A stretch of 64,000 nucleotides of DNA from Bradysia coprophila. Taxonomy: Eukaryota; Arthropoda; Insecta; Diptera; Sciaridae. Numbering within the stretch: the first letter of the stretch is position 1; each line of letters begins with the position of its first letter. Location of the stretch: assembly GCF_014529535.1 (NCBI RefSeq), contig NC_050736.1, forward strand, positions 4,216,001-4,280,000, written 5' to 3'. The notes under the pieces were generated by a model. The model saw only the letters and a list, made by a program, of their open reading frames with translations, searched no databases and was not told where the DNA came from. Both the position numbers and the translations under genes were made by a program. Shown in pieces: positions 37,758-53,400 of the stretch.

Positions 37758-40700
37758 ATTAAACCAAAGCACTTCAAGGAAAAGTGATCATAGTCGAGTC
37801 GACAGGTGCCAAATGAAGTACTATTTTGTATGAAATGGATTTTTACAGTGTTTTACAGTTGTGTGACACACTTAAGTTTCAGTACCCTATTTAGAGTATC
37901 ACTCGTGCTTGAAGTTCGTTGATTTAACGCAAAATTTCATAAGAAAAAGATTTCATATTTTTACCGTGGTAAGCTAGTCGCTTCTTAAATGGTTGGTTCT
38001 GCTTATGTTTCAAATACGACCTAATAAAAGGTTGAACACGTCGCCCTTGAAAAATATCTGCTCAGGAATGCACAGATCAAAAGAGCTTTAACAACTTTAT
38101 TATTGTTTTCGAGGCGGCCTGACTCACAATCCAATTTATGTGTCTAAATAAATGCAGTTCATCCCTTTTCATTGACCGACATAATTAACTCACGAGATAA
38201 AGTTCATATTTTTCCCTCGTCGATATCGCAACTAAATAGAAGTTACCAGTTTATGCTAGTCATGCATACCGACCAGTGTTAAAGTGTCCGTTCAAGCACA
38301 TCAACGGAAAAATGTTTTTCAGTACGAACACAAAATCGGCAAAGCTTTTGTGTACGCAAACATGATAGCCGAATTAACCGTTTAATGAATTTAGTTTGGA
38401 AAGTGTTGTTATTTCGATCAGATTTTTCGTAAACAACCGACATAGCGTAATAATAACAACCCCATAATCGCTGTCGGATGGTAGTTTTTCGGTACGAAAA
38501 CATATGCATAACGAAACCGAATCTGACCAATAACAACATTTTCGGGCAACCGGGCAGCTATGTAATAACTTTCGGATGTTTTGAATTTTCATTTTATACA
38601 CCAAACAATTCACATTATAAGATACGAGCACTAACTTTCCGTGCCCATAAATTTCTGATAAAAATTAAGAAAAAATCATTGTTTCAGAATGTAGAGATTA
38701 ATGCAATCACTTGTGTATCGATTATCAAATTTCATTATCTTGTGAACATATCACTTCCATTCTTCTAAACAAAAATACAATTTCCTTCAAACAATCCGGC
38801 TAAACCGAAAAAGGGCTAACATCGGTTAACATACACGTATGAATACAATAAAATCGAGTAAACCATCATCGGCCTCATCTAGTGAATTATAGTCGTTCGT
38901 ACAATTGTACGCTCTCGGACAATAGAAATAAAACCTCATTTTTCATTGATAGAGGAAAAGCATTTGACATCTCTGACCATACAAGATATTGTATCACCTA
39001 TTTATCACACAAACAACCTATCGCACATACCCCTGCCGTAGGCTTTCTTACATACATTTTACTACTTTATCTCTCTAACCGAATAGCATGGTCATATAAT
39101 AGCAGCAAGGATAAATGAATTGAGATATACACATGGATGAAAAGCACACCAAAAAGCATTCACTAACTTATTCGGGTATAAGAAAAAGATGTTTGAAAAA
39201 AAACCGCATCGTACAGAACATGGACCATGAGCCATTACGCCAGTTAATGTCTTTGTCGTTTTCGGGGAGTCGTATGTTTATGTTGGATTGTTGTGGGGTG
39301 AGTGATTGCTCGATTTTTTTTTCTGGTTATACTCGCCGGTAGTGGTTGTAACAATATAGATGCTTTTATTCGATTGAACTTGGAAAGTTCTGTTATTATC
39401 AAGTTCAAACTGGAAAAATTGATAGGAATCGATTGGTTGAGTTTAACGTTGAACCACGTCTATAGGACAGGATTCATGCTTTAAATCAAAGTACATAATG
39501 AAGTGTGAACAAAATACATTTGGCATTTTAATTGTCCTAATTACAAGCACTTAACTCGAACAATTCATCATAGAGAACATCGTTAATAAATGCTAAACAA
39601 TTTCATTAATTTACTCACTTTCGGAGTGATTCATTAGGTTAATATAAACGTTCGTAGCGACACGATATACTGTATTCAAACGAGGATGAAGTGATATGAT
39701 GTTTCTGTGTTGTTGCAATCTATCCCGCTGTGTTTTTATCCTTTAACGGTGGTTTCACGGTGAATTATAGCCTCATCGGAATTATGGTGGTATTTGCGTT
39801 ATAAAGTCGGGAAATAACAGTGACGGTAGGTTTTGAAAGTGGTTAACTTTAGAGATATTTTTTTCGTGAAATCAGTCTACCGGGTTGGTTAAACGAATGA
39901 TTTTAAATATTTATTCGGTTTCCATTTTTAACTTGTTACGGAGTCGCTTTGTGCAAGGAGGCCTCAATATAATGGTATAGCAAGGTTAGCAATTGGCGAG
40001 ACAGTAAAAAGTATATAAATTTTTGCTTGATTAACTATTAGATCGATCTTTTGATATGAACAGACGAATGGTTGGGGATGAATTGATAGACATACGGTCT
40101 GGTGTGTGTTTAAGTATAACATTCTCATTGATTGTTTCGAATCGAAAGAGACTTGGTAATAAAATAAAATTTTCTCCATTAAATTTTCTATCCAAAAATT
40201 TTTTATGTCTCTGTCTCTGGTTATTTATTTATTTTTAGAGCTTTTTAAGCCTTTAGACTTACAGTAATGGAATTATACATCCATTGACAATGAAATATTT
40301 TCCAAACTTTTTCCATTTTAAAAATCAATACGCCGCAGAAACATCACGAACTCTCATAATATATAAATTGGAGTACATCTAATTGAATTGCATATCACGA
40401 CTTTGAACATTGCGGACCCTTTTCCGTTCAAACATATCCACCATTTATTCTCACACCCGTTTAAATTGCTTATCTCGCTTCCAATAAATTAATAAATTAG
40501 CGCAAATTGTCTAAATAAATGGAGCACCGAAAAATACATGTATAAACCTAAAAGACCCGTACTATATAGACTATTACACCCCGGCACGGTATGCAATAAA
40601 TTTGTAAAAGAGATAAATAATTTTGAATATATCATTTGGAATCATCCCTTCATATATCTTAAAGAAACAGTCTCTCTGGCTATACGGATTGGATGTATTA

Positions 40701-41879
40701 TTATGTTCTCGACATACAAAACATCGAAATGCCAAGCGGTAAAAAGGACGATGTCGGAATGAAATATAAGTAGATATGGGTATGCGATGGATGATGACGT
40801 TTTTTTTTCTATCCTGAGGTTTCGACAAAAGTTTGGAATGGGATGTAGATTATTGCATATAAAATAGGGGGTTTTCGGATGAGAGATTTTCCATGTTTTA
40901 TTCGTTTATTCTATGGAATGACAGTGCCTTATTGTAGGAGAAAAATTCATGAACGTACGGTATAGACGACAGTGCGGTTAAACGGAATCCGGTTATTTAT
41001 TGTTTGAAATTTTTCAAAGGTGTTTGCAGACACAACAAAACATTTCCCCTGAATACTTACCACTCAAAATCACACGGTGTAAATCCTCAGTTCGGCCCTG
41101 CAATTTATTTCGGTTTATCCTTAGAGTGGTAACATCCTTTATTTCGACAGAAATGATAGTATTTTACTGAGTGTCGAATAAAAATATTTTCGTTCGTTCA
41201 CATTGGCCTTTCGTTGCAAATTTATTTTTTATTTTTTAATAAAACACACACTGGTCGAGGGAGATATAGACTAGGTAAATAGTAAGGAATGAAAGAAAAA
41301 CATAAAAAAAATCCATCCGAAAAACTGCTACTACTTTGTGTACTCCGTATTTTCATATGTAAAGTGGTCCGGAAACTGAATATATACTGAAGATGTTTAT
41401 TATGCTGGTGGATATGGTGTGCTTGTTTTCAGTTTGTTAACTCGTTGTATGTTACTGTGCGGAGTTTATATCTGGGGCCCTGGACGTGGACATGTGGATA
41501 TAATAGTATCCGTATTCGTATTATCTATATATAAATTACATGAGATGGATACTTTATCATGCAGAAAAACAAATGTTTTGATATCACACTTTCATACATT
41601 CATATACACACGTTTTATGCTCATTGCTATATAGCCCGATATATCGTGTATAAATTACGTATATCACGGACAATAGGACATGGTGAGTTGTAAATTTATT
41701 AGTTGGGTGATAGCTTTTGCAATATAAAAAAAGGAAAAAGTAAATTGCGATACAGTCGTTGAAAATGCTAAAATTGTACTTCAAAATTAGTCTCGATATG
41801 CAAAGACATAGCTGTAAACTCATCAGTTGCATATTATTAAAGCTGTTTCACATCATCACAGCCTACACAAAAAAAAACT

Positions 41880-42713
41880 GGCACCGGGTGCCAATAGTCT
41901 CTTTATTATATTGTGGCTAATGGCACGGCGTGCCAATAGTCTCTTTATAATACTGGCACCGGGTGTCAATAGTCTCTTTATTATAGTAAGGCTAATTGCA
42001 TCCGGTGCCATTAGCTACAGCATCACAAAGAGACTATGGCACCCGGTGACATTAGCCTCAGTATTATAAAGAGACTATTGGCACTCAATGTAAAAAAGTA
42101 GATTAGAAATATATGAAAAATAGAGGTGTTTCGTACAGAATTCTAGGGAATTCATGCTTTTACGAAATGGAACGTGAAGGCGTTTTGTTCGATCCTAGGG
42201 AATTCACCATTTTACAAATTGTAACATAAAGGTAGTTTGTTCGATCTTAGGGAATTCGTCCTTTTACAAAATGTAACGTAAAGGATACATTTCGTAAAAT
42301 TAGGAATTCTCTAGGATTCTACAAAACACATTTACGTTACATTTGGTACAAGGATGAATTCCCAAGTATTCTACAAAATGTACGCCTTTACGTTACATTT
42401 CGTAAAATGATTAATTCCCTAGTATCGAAATATTCACCTTAACGTTTCATTTCGTAAAAGGATGAATTCCCCAGTATTCTATAAAACGCAATTAAGGTAC
42501 ATTTCGCAGCCAAATTTAATTTTCGTAGTTTCAAATCTCCGAAATTCGAAAAATTTCGACGGGTTCTTTAAGTGTTTTCTTCTCATTTTGGTACAAGCTA
42601 CTTCAATTTCTATATTTCTCGCGGTGCCAATAGTCCCTTTATAATACTGTGGCTAATCGCACAGTATTATAAAGAGACTATTAGTACCCGGTGCCAATAG
42701 TATCTTCCAAAAA
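41880..42713. mobile_element. Second Foldback-like structure with nested subrepeats
   Basis: Both ends carry GGCACC/GGTGCC palindromic strings (GGCACCGGGTGCC at 41880-41892) joined to CCAATAGTCTCTTTATTATA units, several direct and several inverted. The middle (about 42120-42510) has three forward subrepeats with TAGGGAATTC (42144, 42196, 42248; 52 bp period) followed by four in reverse orientation (near 42304, 42356, 42411 and 42464). Each includes TTTTACGAAATGTAACGTAA or its complement, and the symmetry axis is near 42283. No coding frame is present and no target duplication is clear. Confidence 0.75.
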
Positions 42714-45700
42714 AAATTATGTTCAGCCCAGCCTGGACAGCACCAAGTGCAAAATATATAAGAAACAAAGAAAATATATTAATGTTCAGCTGAAGAGATC
42801 ATTCACAATTCACTTCTATATTGAACGTTCTGCAGCTCAATCGTAAAATGGTATTTTTGCACATGTCCGATATTTGTACTTTTTTACTGTACAAATTCGG
42901 GATAGCACCAATTGTTAACATTCTAGTACAATATACGTCTTAAGTGCACACTAGTGTGTAGTGATTGATTGTTCTGACATTTCAGGTCGGCACTCAGGAC
43001 TCTAGAAATTGTATTTTCTGCTTAATCAAATGAACTTGAAAAATTGCGAGTAGCCTGAAGAGTTCATACTCTGGATCTTAGAATATACTGTACTGTCTGT
43101 ACTGTACTCATAACTGTATACCTTTCTCATTCAAATTCTTCTAGTTTTTATACTGCTTTTTTGTACTTTAATAGGGAGTCTACAGTGTAGAGTAGACTCT
43201 ACGCACAAAAAAGTCTGAAAAAATGTTTTAGGGCAATCGCTAATAAAGTCACAAAAATTAATGAATTTTCAAAAATATTGAAAGAAATTACCACCCTGGT
43301 AACCTTGTGGTGTAATTTTTGCTGTTACAGTTTTTAGAGAACTGACTGAGCTGACCTGACCTAACTGGGTCCTGAGTCGTGCACAATGTGCTATTAGGTG
43401 AAATGATTAGTGTACATTCCACATTGTTAGCACACAATCTTTTGCTCTCAAGTAAAAATATTCTGGCCTCACCATAGATTCATACATAACTGAGTGTAAT
43501 CATTACAAAAGTACTGCAAGTACTGATATCTAACTGCCTCCATTAGCATATCCACCCTTAGAATAAACTATATTCAACGAATCCATCATTACCATCGCCA
43601 TCATCAACATAAACCGAACCAAACAACAATCGACCATAGACATTATTTTATTTCATAAACCGTCTACTAACAAATATTTTGGTAAACAGTGAAAGAAACA
43701 CACATATAGAACAAATGTGTACGGTGTTTGCTATTCATATTTTCTCTTCTGCTTTGTTGATTTTATTTGTTTGTTTGTTTGTTTATTTGTTTTTCGTATT
43801 TTTCTTATTTCTTTTTTTTTTCATAATTTTATATTTCTGGTGGATATGTGGATATGGCAGTGTGTTTGACGAATAAAGTACATCCATGTTGGTTCTTAGA
43901 CGATCGTAATAAATGTTGTTTGGGAAAAAGTTTATTTTAAGGGCTCTTAATGCTGTATTTGCAGATATATTATGTACGCCTCGATGTAAAGTTAACGTCT
44001 GTGCTCTTAGTTCAATTAACTTTAAAGAGCCAAAATTTGTGAGGAATAAAAATTTTCGAATTTTTTTAGTGTAATCTAATAACAATGTATAGCTAGTGCA
44101 AAACATGTTCCCTCAACTCGAGAATGAAAAAAACCTGGAACTTAACAAATCCGCAACTGCATTCCCATCCCACTGCAATCATTTTCCCCTATGTACATTT
44201 TACGAAAACACCGTCAAACAGCTCCCAATACAATAATAACAAGGAAAACATCTATAAAATTACAATTTCCAACATCACAAAATCTTATTTAAATTCCTCA
44301 AAAGCACAATGGAATTGCCACCAACACACAGTACAATATGTCGCGAAATATGATTTCCATTTACGACATGTGTGTTTAAGCAAAGCATTGTCAAATCGAC
44401 AGTATAAACGTTTCGAAATTAGACACTCGCGTGCCATGTTATCAACAATCACACTGAGTGAATGTGGGTGAAAAGAATTGAGTACAAAAAATCATTATTT
44501 CCAGAGCTTGTTTCAATGGCTGGGTAGTTGCTAAAAGGAATTATGATGTTGGGGTCTTCCAGAAGAAGACATTACAATTACTACTCTTATTGATACATTA
44601 TGCAACGTCCAAATATTTACGAAACTACCTAAAATAATACAATAAATTGAACTTAGGGCCAAAATATCTTTGCTGTTTGCACGATAACGTTTATTCCGCA
44701 AAGCTCTATTTATGATATTTCATTATTAAAATATAAATTGAGTATCCATATGTGGTTGAGCATTTACAATATTTAGTATCCAGGGGGTAAACATTCAATA
44801 AGCTTATAATCTCATTTCGAGCGGAAAGGATTGTAAATCTGCCGTGTTTTTTCGAAGAATTGAACTTTTTAAGGACCATTATTTATCTGTTATCGGCAAC
44901 CAATGCGATCTTATAGCAAAACGCCTGCTAAAAGAAATGAAGGAACAGATTTCACATCGTTGTTAAATCAGAAGAAGTAGTAGACCCGAGTACATTTTTA
45001 AAATTCTTCTTTGATATCATTGACACAGAGAAAAATCCATGTGCTAGCTTGAGTTTCCGACCACCAAAAATAAGTATCGTAACATTTTTTGTCTGAGCCA
45101 TCTGTTCATCGTACATTGTATCGATTCTGTTCGAAATGGTATGCGCAGCAATAAGGTAAAATGTTGTCGTGTTCATCTGTTCTTATAACAAATACGTTCA
45201 TCAATCAAGTAAACTTTTCGAACTAATCATTTGCCACCAATTTAGCATTTTTTATTTAAACACCCACTCACTGACTGACTAGCCACTGTTCCATACGTAT
45301 TTATGTTCATTCATAAGTAGCATTGTATAATATACCGTAACATCAAGCGTATAAAACAAAAAATTACGATACAATAATCGCCCAAAAGGTGCTGAAAATT
45401 GAGAAAACGAGTCCCAGGAGTCGTTACACATAAAACAAATCACCGCCATTTATTCTGGAGTATATATTTCCACACCTTTCACCCATTCCTCTGATATTTC
45501 TACCCGTACCACTTCTATTTTCACACATTTACTATGACTAAAATATATCCACAGCCAGCCAGCATCTTCTCCGAATGCAGTATGTGTATACCAAACATCA
45601 CCCTATAAAATTCCTTTATATGTTGACGATATAAGAGGACGTTTAAGCGAGCTTTTTTTGTTTTAAACATTGGTATGGTCGTCGTTGAGTTTTTTTTATG

Positions 45701-48700
45701 CGATCTTTGTATATCTATGTGGTGTGTTGCGTAGAAAATCAGTAGAAAAAGGAAAAAAAAATACAGCAACAACATAATAAGAGTAATATACAGAACAGAA
45801 TTCGTTTTGCTGGAAGTGTGCACGTTAATGCTTGGGATATTTCATGCTGTGGTTTCGTAAGGCTGCGAAAATGTGCTCCGGCAGGTCTGCCAATATGCGA
45901 GTGTATAAATGTGTTGTATATTCAGGATCAAAAGGGAAGCATGATAAAACGCTAATAATAATAAGAATGGTCTTGGTGTGAGAGCAGAAGATTAGAGAGG
46001 AAAAATTGTATTATTTTGCTTGTTAGCTTTTATTTTAATATAATGATGGTTTTATTGACTAACTTCTTAAGAACTTGTAACTTTCGTACGTAAATAAAGT
46101 TGAATGTGCTTTTCATTCGTTTAATCGCTGAACTTTTGGCTCTTTTATAATATTTTTGACCTAAAATAGCTTCATAAATCGCTGTTTCTTCGTCACTGTT
46201 ACTCCAGATTTACACACAAACATGCTAAATAAGTGTAGTGCTAAAAAACTAATTAAATTCAAATATACCGTTACAGCAACGGTTCCGTTTATATCTTACA
46301 AACCGAAAATGTTGCAATTTTAAATTGGATTTTTTTAGCGATAAGGAGCAGGAAAATTAAACTCGTCTTCTACATATCTGCAAACGGCTGATCGCACATT
46401 TTACCGTACAGTAAAACGTTTCCCACCCTATCATGTTCCAAGTGAAAATCAAAAAATTAAAATAAAACCGAACAATCAAAAGAATTTGTTACTGAAACAA
46501 GGGGTTGCATTACAACTCGGTTGCTAAGTTCATTGTTGATTTAGGTCGGTCAATTTACATTTCATTTCGTTACACACACACACTCCATCCACCCTTCCAT
46601 CCAGCCATTGACCAACGTCGAAGTGTATAATTTCCATAGTGTATCATCTCTTCAATTGTGTCGGTATACTTATGCTGGACGTTAAAGTGATGTTGACTGT
46701 TCTGTCGTATAACGATGTTCCAGTTGGTACACAGAATACAATATGAAGAATGGGGAGCGTATGGTCTGAGTCGGAGCAGAGATGAATGAAAGTGTTAATG
46801 TGCACGGAATTCACATGGAAGAGGGGTGATCCATTTGTTCTTACTTTTCGCTTCTTATTGAATTGAGGAGGTCCATTTACGCATTAATTTAATTCTCATT
46901 ATTTCGAACTCAATTCCGTAATGTATTTGAAAATGAAATATGTTTGAGTGGACGGGATTTAAATTTATTGATGGGAGTTAGATGGTGCAAGGATTTATAT
47001 TTTGTGGACGGTGAGTATTTTCTTTCGAAAATTGATTAAGTTTTCCTATCGAATAATCACCAGGAACGTTAACAGATTTAATCCTTGTTCCTAAAAATTC
47101 AATTCTTATTTTTCACCAAATCAACACTTTTAAAAGAAAAATTTATCGCTGCAATGTTCCTATATATAGATCTATATCAAGCCTCGGTGAGAGTGGGACT
47201 GAAGTACATTTTTTTCCACTTTATTCGCTTAGCTCCCCAAAACGTATGTAATTTATTGTATCTCAGTTGGATAATTAAAACAACATTGCCGTTCACTTAC
47301 ACCGTTTATCCACCAATTTGTTTCTCGAAACATCATACATTTACCCCGTGCAAAGGATAGGATGTGTGGCATTGGCATATATTAGTGGTGTGAAATGAGA
47401 TACAAGGTATGCCAAACACACGGAATGTATTAACATTTGGCGATAAAATTCTGCACGTCTAGAACAACCAAACCCATTTTTGTACTCCTACACTCACTCA
47501 CCCCCCACAACGCTTCGACATCTTTTTGTTTTTAGTGTAAAAGCAGTTAAAACACTCGAAAAAGGGTTATAAAAGACAACGATTGCGAGAACTCCGGTGT
47601 GTATAAATTGGTAATATGCAGGAGACTGTTGTAGGTGTGCGGTATGTTTTTGATTATATTGTTGTTGGTTGTGCAGAACATACATGTTTATGCGATAATT
47701 TATAGCAACATATAATCAAACATTGAATTTTCTTGGGTGGATATGGATCCATCCAACAAGAATGGTGAATGAATTAGTGCGGATAGATGAATGTAAAAAT
47801 GGGTGGAATGGCTGTTCTTTATAATATGTGATGCGTTGGGGAGAAAGCAGAGGTGTTGTTAAAGACAATCCAGCACGTCTATTATACTTGTAGAATAAGA
47901 TATGGGTAACGAACGAAATTACGAAGATGCATGAATTAGATATTTTAATATTTCCCGCCATCACATTTCGGCTTTATTTAAAGCAATCAAGAAATGCGAG
48001 AATGGTATAATGTTTATGAGACTTTTGTGAGTTATGCCAGCTAAGAAAATTAACAAAATTCTTTGACACAAATGTCACACAAATATACGAAACGAATTAA
48101 TATCTGAGAGGGGTGGGAATGAAGGAAAATGTAAATTATATTGAGATAAGTGAGATGATTTTTTTTTTGTTTTTTTTCCTACTCCCGTTGTTTATGGTCT
48201 TTTTTCTATCGTTAATTTGGAAAGTTAAGGAACGTTTTTGCAGAGCGAATGCTTTATTAAAAGTTGAAAAGATTGACAATAAATTACGGTGGTGCTCTGT
48301 ATTTCGAAGAAATTTTTAATTAAGGATTAAATGAAAGAACCCCTTAAATCTGGGATTGAAGAATTTTTAGGAAACAGCAGACGCATGTTTATCGAGTGAA
48401 AAGTTATTGACAGTGATTTCAATGGAGCGTTTAGGGATGACACGACCGTCTACTACGCGTGATTTTAGAGCCTTCTGTAACTTTATGGTAATTTAGTGTA
48501 TAGGTTACTACACTACTCACATATCTTTTAGGGATCACTTGAATACAAAAAAAACAGTAAAAAGTCATTTACTCAACGGTTAAATCTCAACCTTTCGAAA
48601 AGTCATTTGTTATTGGTAACAACGCTACAAATTCAGCAAAGAATTTGGGTTACAGTCAGAGGCAGTGAAATTTCAGCATGAATTTGCTTCAGCTGTTTTT

Positions 48701-48709
48701 CAGGTGATC

Positions 48710-48824
48710 CACACATACAATCAAACTGTTTATACTTATTTATACGGTTGAAGCTGCTACACCCACGCCCGTGGTAGTGGTAAAACCGTATAAAGGCGTA
48801 TTAACAGTTTTAATTGTTTGTGTG
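48710..48824. repeat. 115 bp hairpin
   Basis: CACACATACAATCAAACTGT and TTTATACGGTT at left pair with AACCGTATAAA and AACAGTTTTAATTGTTTGTG at right. The centre carries the short palindrome CCACGCCCGTGG. Confidence 0.75.
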
Positions 48825-50388
48825 AAATTTCACTTCCTCTGATTATAATATTGACTTTTCGATTATTTTTCAGGGATCATCGGGATCATGCTCAATTTCT
48901 CGTATCAGTTTGGAAGTGTGTTTTACCCTTTCAAAATATGAGTGCAATTTTAGGCGGAATTCTTTGTTTTTCCCAAAATGTTTGGCTGTTTTCATTCGAA
49001 AAGATTGTAATGATATCTTTGAAAACAACATCGTTTCGTATTATTGACGAAATCGTATCTTACACATCATAGGTATCGGAACAACAATTTTACGTACGAC
49101 ACACCGAACTAGGTATAATTAGTCTTGGCCTTTGATTTGCTGTAAAAGGACAATAAAACGTGAAAACTCTGCAACTCTAGACACTTTACGCCCCTTCTTT
49201 AATAGAACTTCTTAATTTGTTTCTCTGCATGTTTTGCAATATTAGGCGCTTCATTTGGATACAGTGAGTCTCTATTGCCTGCGAAGTGCTCAATGGATAT
49301 TTTCCATATCACAATAATTCAGTCCATCGTACTGTATATTCGCTTGGAACCAACTCATGCCGCGTTGATAAACACATTAAGAATAGCAAATATATATACG
49401 AGTATATACAGAGAAAAAAAGAGTTAAATAAACAAATAAACAAAAACACACATTCAATACACCTCTCTCTGTACTAAAATAATAATAACCATCATCTGTG
49501 CAATGTGTTTTATGTGTTCGACTTGATTATAATGTTGTACATATGGATTGTTATATATACGGAATACGGATAGTTTAACCCCAGATTTTACAGACCGCAA
49601 CGGGCGAATATTGGGTTTTTTAATGTATCGTTACCAATATCAGTTGATATGCCTAGATAAAGCTATTAAGCAGCTTGAGAAACTCCTATCAAACAGTATT
49701 CTTCAGACCTCATACTCATCCGTTTATAAATAACTCACTTGAGAGATGGGACTAAGATCTCTTTACGTACTGTTTGGCCTCCTATTCACACTTTGATTTT
49801 ATTTCGCTAATGACCAACTCCACAAAACTAATCTAATATTTATTGCTACTAAACATGCCTGGTGCAATAGCGTTTGCAGACTTTCTTAAAACAACATGTA
49901 AATTATGAAATTCTTTCGGAAAATATTTCTTTTGCTATTGTTTATTGTATGTAGAAAAAAATCTATGTTTTTATATTTGGCATAATATTATCACATTTTA
50001 CTCATTGATTTCGGTATATTCAGCCATATCATCCAATGTATTCTAAATATAATTAATTAAACGCTGCAAACAAATCAAAAAATAAATTTTGTTTATTGTT
50101 TGTTTAATTAACGATTATAATAATTAAAACACTTCAAAGCGACGACTGTTGTCTGAAATTTATCTTCGCTTTTTAGTCCGAAAGCACACGAGCAATTTTT
50201 ACGTTTCTGAGAACGACGATTAGGCTACGTTTTCCATTGTAATCTGATTTGTAGCATTGTTTGTCGGAAACGTAGCATACTTGTAGATCGTAAAACTGAT
50301 GATTTAATCGATTGAAGGTTCAATAATTATAGATTCGATCACGATAATAAGCAGTTGTTACTTCAATTGTTTAACGTATTTGATCCAA

Positions 50389-50490
50389 AATCTATTACTT
50401 CTTTTGTTTTGACATATATTTTGTTATATAAACGTTTAGCAGTCAGAGATCATCGTTTATTTAATGTCATCGGTGGTAACAACAGATGTC
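50389..50490 (+). repeat. Dispersed TATCGATA repeat, degenerate copy
   Basis: Starts AATCTATTACTTCTTTTGTT and ends GGTAACAACAGATGTCTAG; the palindrome has decayed. Confidence 0.5.
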
Positions 50491-53400
50491 TAGTCGATAC
50501 TTCTTACTTTGAGCTTGACAGTCAAAAGCATAATTCAAATCCATATAACACCACCTTGTTTTTCTAGTACAACAATTCTTACAAACATTTTGAAACGCAA
50601 CTGCCGTAACTGTATTCGGTGAATTTTCCGTTCGTCTTTTTTTTTTGTTATATCGTATGACTGTGTGTACATGTTTTTCAAAGAAATTTATTTATCGTGT
50701 GTATAAAATTCAAAACTATTCGAATTCGAAATTGAAGAACCGATCATCGCATGGTGTTTGTTTACACAGAAATATACAAAAAAAAATGTTTTTTTGTTGT
50801 ATTTGGGGGTCTAGCTACAACAAATATTATATCATTTCAGTCAATTACGGTTTGTCGGACATAACGTGTCGCGTTTAGTGAATTTTCCATATCTCGATTT
50901 GTACATTTTTATTTGCTATACGTCGCACATGTTCTTATAGTTCATGTTAGAGATATCGTGTGTGAGTTATATCTATAGATATTTTGTACATGCCGATGTT
51001 AGCCGTATATAGATAAATAGACGCTGAAAATAAATGTGCGAAAAAAGCTAAGCACATTTTTGCAACGGAAAATCGAAGTTTTATTTTCAAATCGAATTCG
51101 TGTTTTTCGGTGAAATCCAAGGAGTTTTTCTTGTTTATTGCGTGGCGCCAAGTGTTAAATTATTTTTGTATTGTTGATTTTTAGCCATTCGGTTGAGTCT
51201 ATCAACATTTTTTTTGTGTGTCCAATAAACTGATGTGATGAAAATTTAATTACAAAAAAAAAATTATTTTCCGTACCAACCGGGGAACTTTTGGTATATC
51301 TAGATGATATAGAATTTTGTGGTTGGAAATTTTTAAATTAAACTTTTTTTTGTTCGTTTCCAACGGAAAACGAAACGAGCGTTGAAACGAGAAATCCAAG
51401 ATAAACACTCTCTTACCTAAAGAGAAGGAAAAACGTTTACATATTTTTAATAACGTTGTGTGTGCTTGCTTTTGAATTATTAATAACATCCATCCATAAT
51501 TGTGATAAAACAAACCGAAAAATAATATAAAAACAACATAAACAAAACACACAACCATAATAATGAGAGGTGTATACAGATAGAGATGGAACGAGAGCGG
51601 AAAAACAAACAACAATTTTACTTGGGTAGGATATTTGTAATTTCGTACATATAAATGGAGTGCAATGTTATCCAAGGGTTTCCTTTATCTGTATTTTAAG
51701 CTGTAACAGTAAATGCGACAATGTATTTGCCTGGCTTAGCTATAGAATTCTGCGGAATATTTCTGCTCCGTGTAATAGATTTAATTATTTCTACGAAAGA
51801 TTTGCAGTTAAACGCAGGACGTTTAACTTTATTTTACAACAATCACAGTGATGAACTCACAATCAACATTTTAATTAATTTGGAAATAGCTTCTTGTGTT
51901 TATGAAGTTCGTGAGTAATCGGTATATTGTTTAGTCCATTACACATTCCTCGATCTGAATTGATGTCATCGAGTTTAATTATACAACAATAATGTTTCGT
52001 TGATGTTCGTGCGCTTAGATTGTAGTATATAACCAAAACCATTAAAAGTTGGCGTTCTAAAATTTTCCATCTGCGCTCCTATTGTTTCTAATACTTCTAG
52101 TATTGGCTACATCTCCCTCCCACTAAAACAAAAATGAACTGTCCCTAGTACTAAGTAGTTGCTAATACATATCATAAGCTAGAAGATTGCACTAAACATT
52201 GGCCATTTCTAACGTTAACCACCAAAATCGACTCTGATGTTCTGTACTGCATTAATATATCCGAAGTAAATGTTTCTTCAGTACAACCCTGAACTGAATT
52301 GACAATAAAGTTCTATCACACTACACCTACCTCGAGAGTGTACACACACAAGATTTCCTCTGTTTTTTTATGATTTTTTTTTATTATTTTTGTTTTTGGG
52401 GTTTGTGTTTTGTTTACTCAACTTTGTTATTTTTATATTTACTAAACAAGGGTGCGATGTGTACAATATAAATAATAAAATATAAATAACATACACAACT
52501 CTCCACGCCACATTATAGAAAATAAAAGTGTGTGTACGAGACTAGTTTTCGTTGCGTAGGCGGTCATATTTGAATAATGAAATAGTAGCAGATAAGCTCC
52601 AGTTAAAGAAAATGTAATTTCTTTCAGGTACATGCAATTAGGCATCGACATTGTTTATATTTGAGACTGATAAGAGGCAAAATACATTGTATTGACTTTC
52701 TATTGAATGTAATCACCTTATCATCTATTATAACACGTTTTTTTATAATACATCGTTTGTCTCCAACTCGAAATTTATTCGTTTTAACTTAAGCCGCTTC
52801 CATATGATTGTCGCAATATAATGGTCAGACTGTAACCGCTGTAACCTTCGATACTATTAGAGTATTGCTTTTTTAACATTCATCCGAATCCGTAAGAAAA
52901 AAAAAACATTTTCCTTATTTTTTACAACTCCCGCGCTCTTATAAAAACATTTCCTTTTTGTAAGCACAACGCATCCTGTACAAAATCGAGTTATTCGGAA
53001 ATGATGCTTTGTTTGCGCGTTTAAAAGAAATTCCGGTGTAGAAGAATGGTATTTTCGGTGTTGTTTCGTATATAATAACCATCGCGTTAGTTGAAAATGT
53101 TGGTATGGTAAAGCGAATAAATAAATTTTGGAAAAAAGAGCCGGGTAAATGGGAGGAAAATGGGATAAAACTAGTCGACATTTTTATGGTTTTTAATATT
53201 AAACTGGAGAGGACATATTTCAAAATTATATTTTTTTTTGTGGAACCTACATGGGTCGCTCGTTGTATGAGTAAAAAATTGAAAGTCTCGTGGTAAAGTT
53301 AAAAAAACTTGTGACAGAACATCTCTAAAATTGACGATTTTTGTGGTGATGTAGATAATGTATAAAGAATGCAAGTCAACGGAGTTGATAAAATTTGTAG

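Noticed and set aside
44124..44471. Open frame of 115 residues (+)
   Set aside because: Asn/Ser/His-rich low-information composition; no family resemblance.
51250..51675. Open frame of 141 residues (-)
   Set aside because: Phe/Leu/Lys-rich product of A- and T-runs; starts and stops without gene signals.
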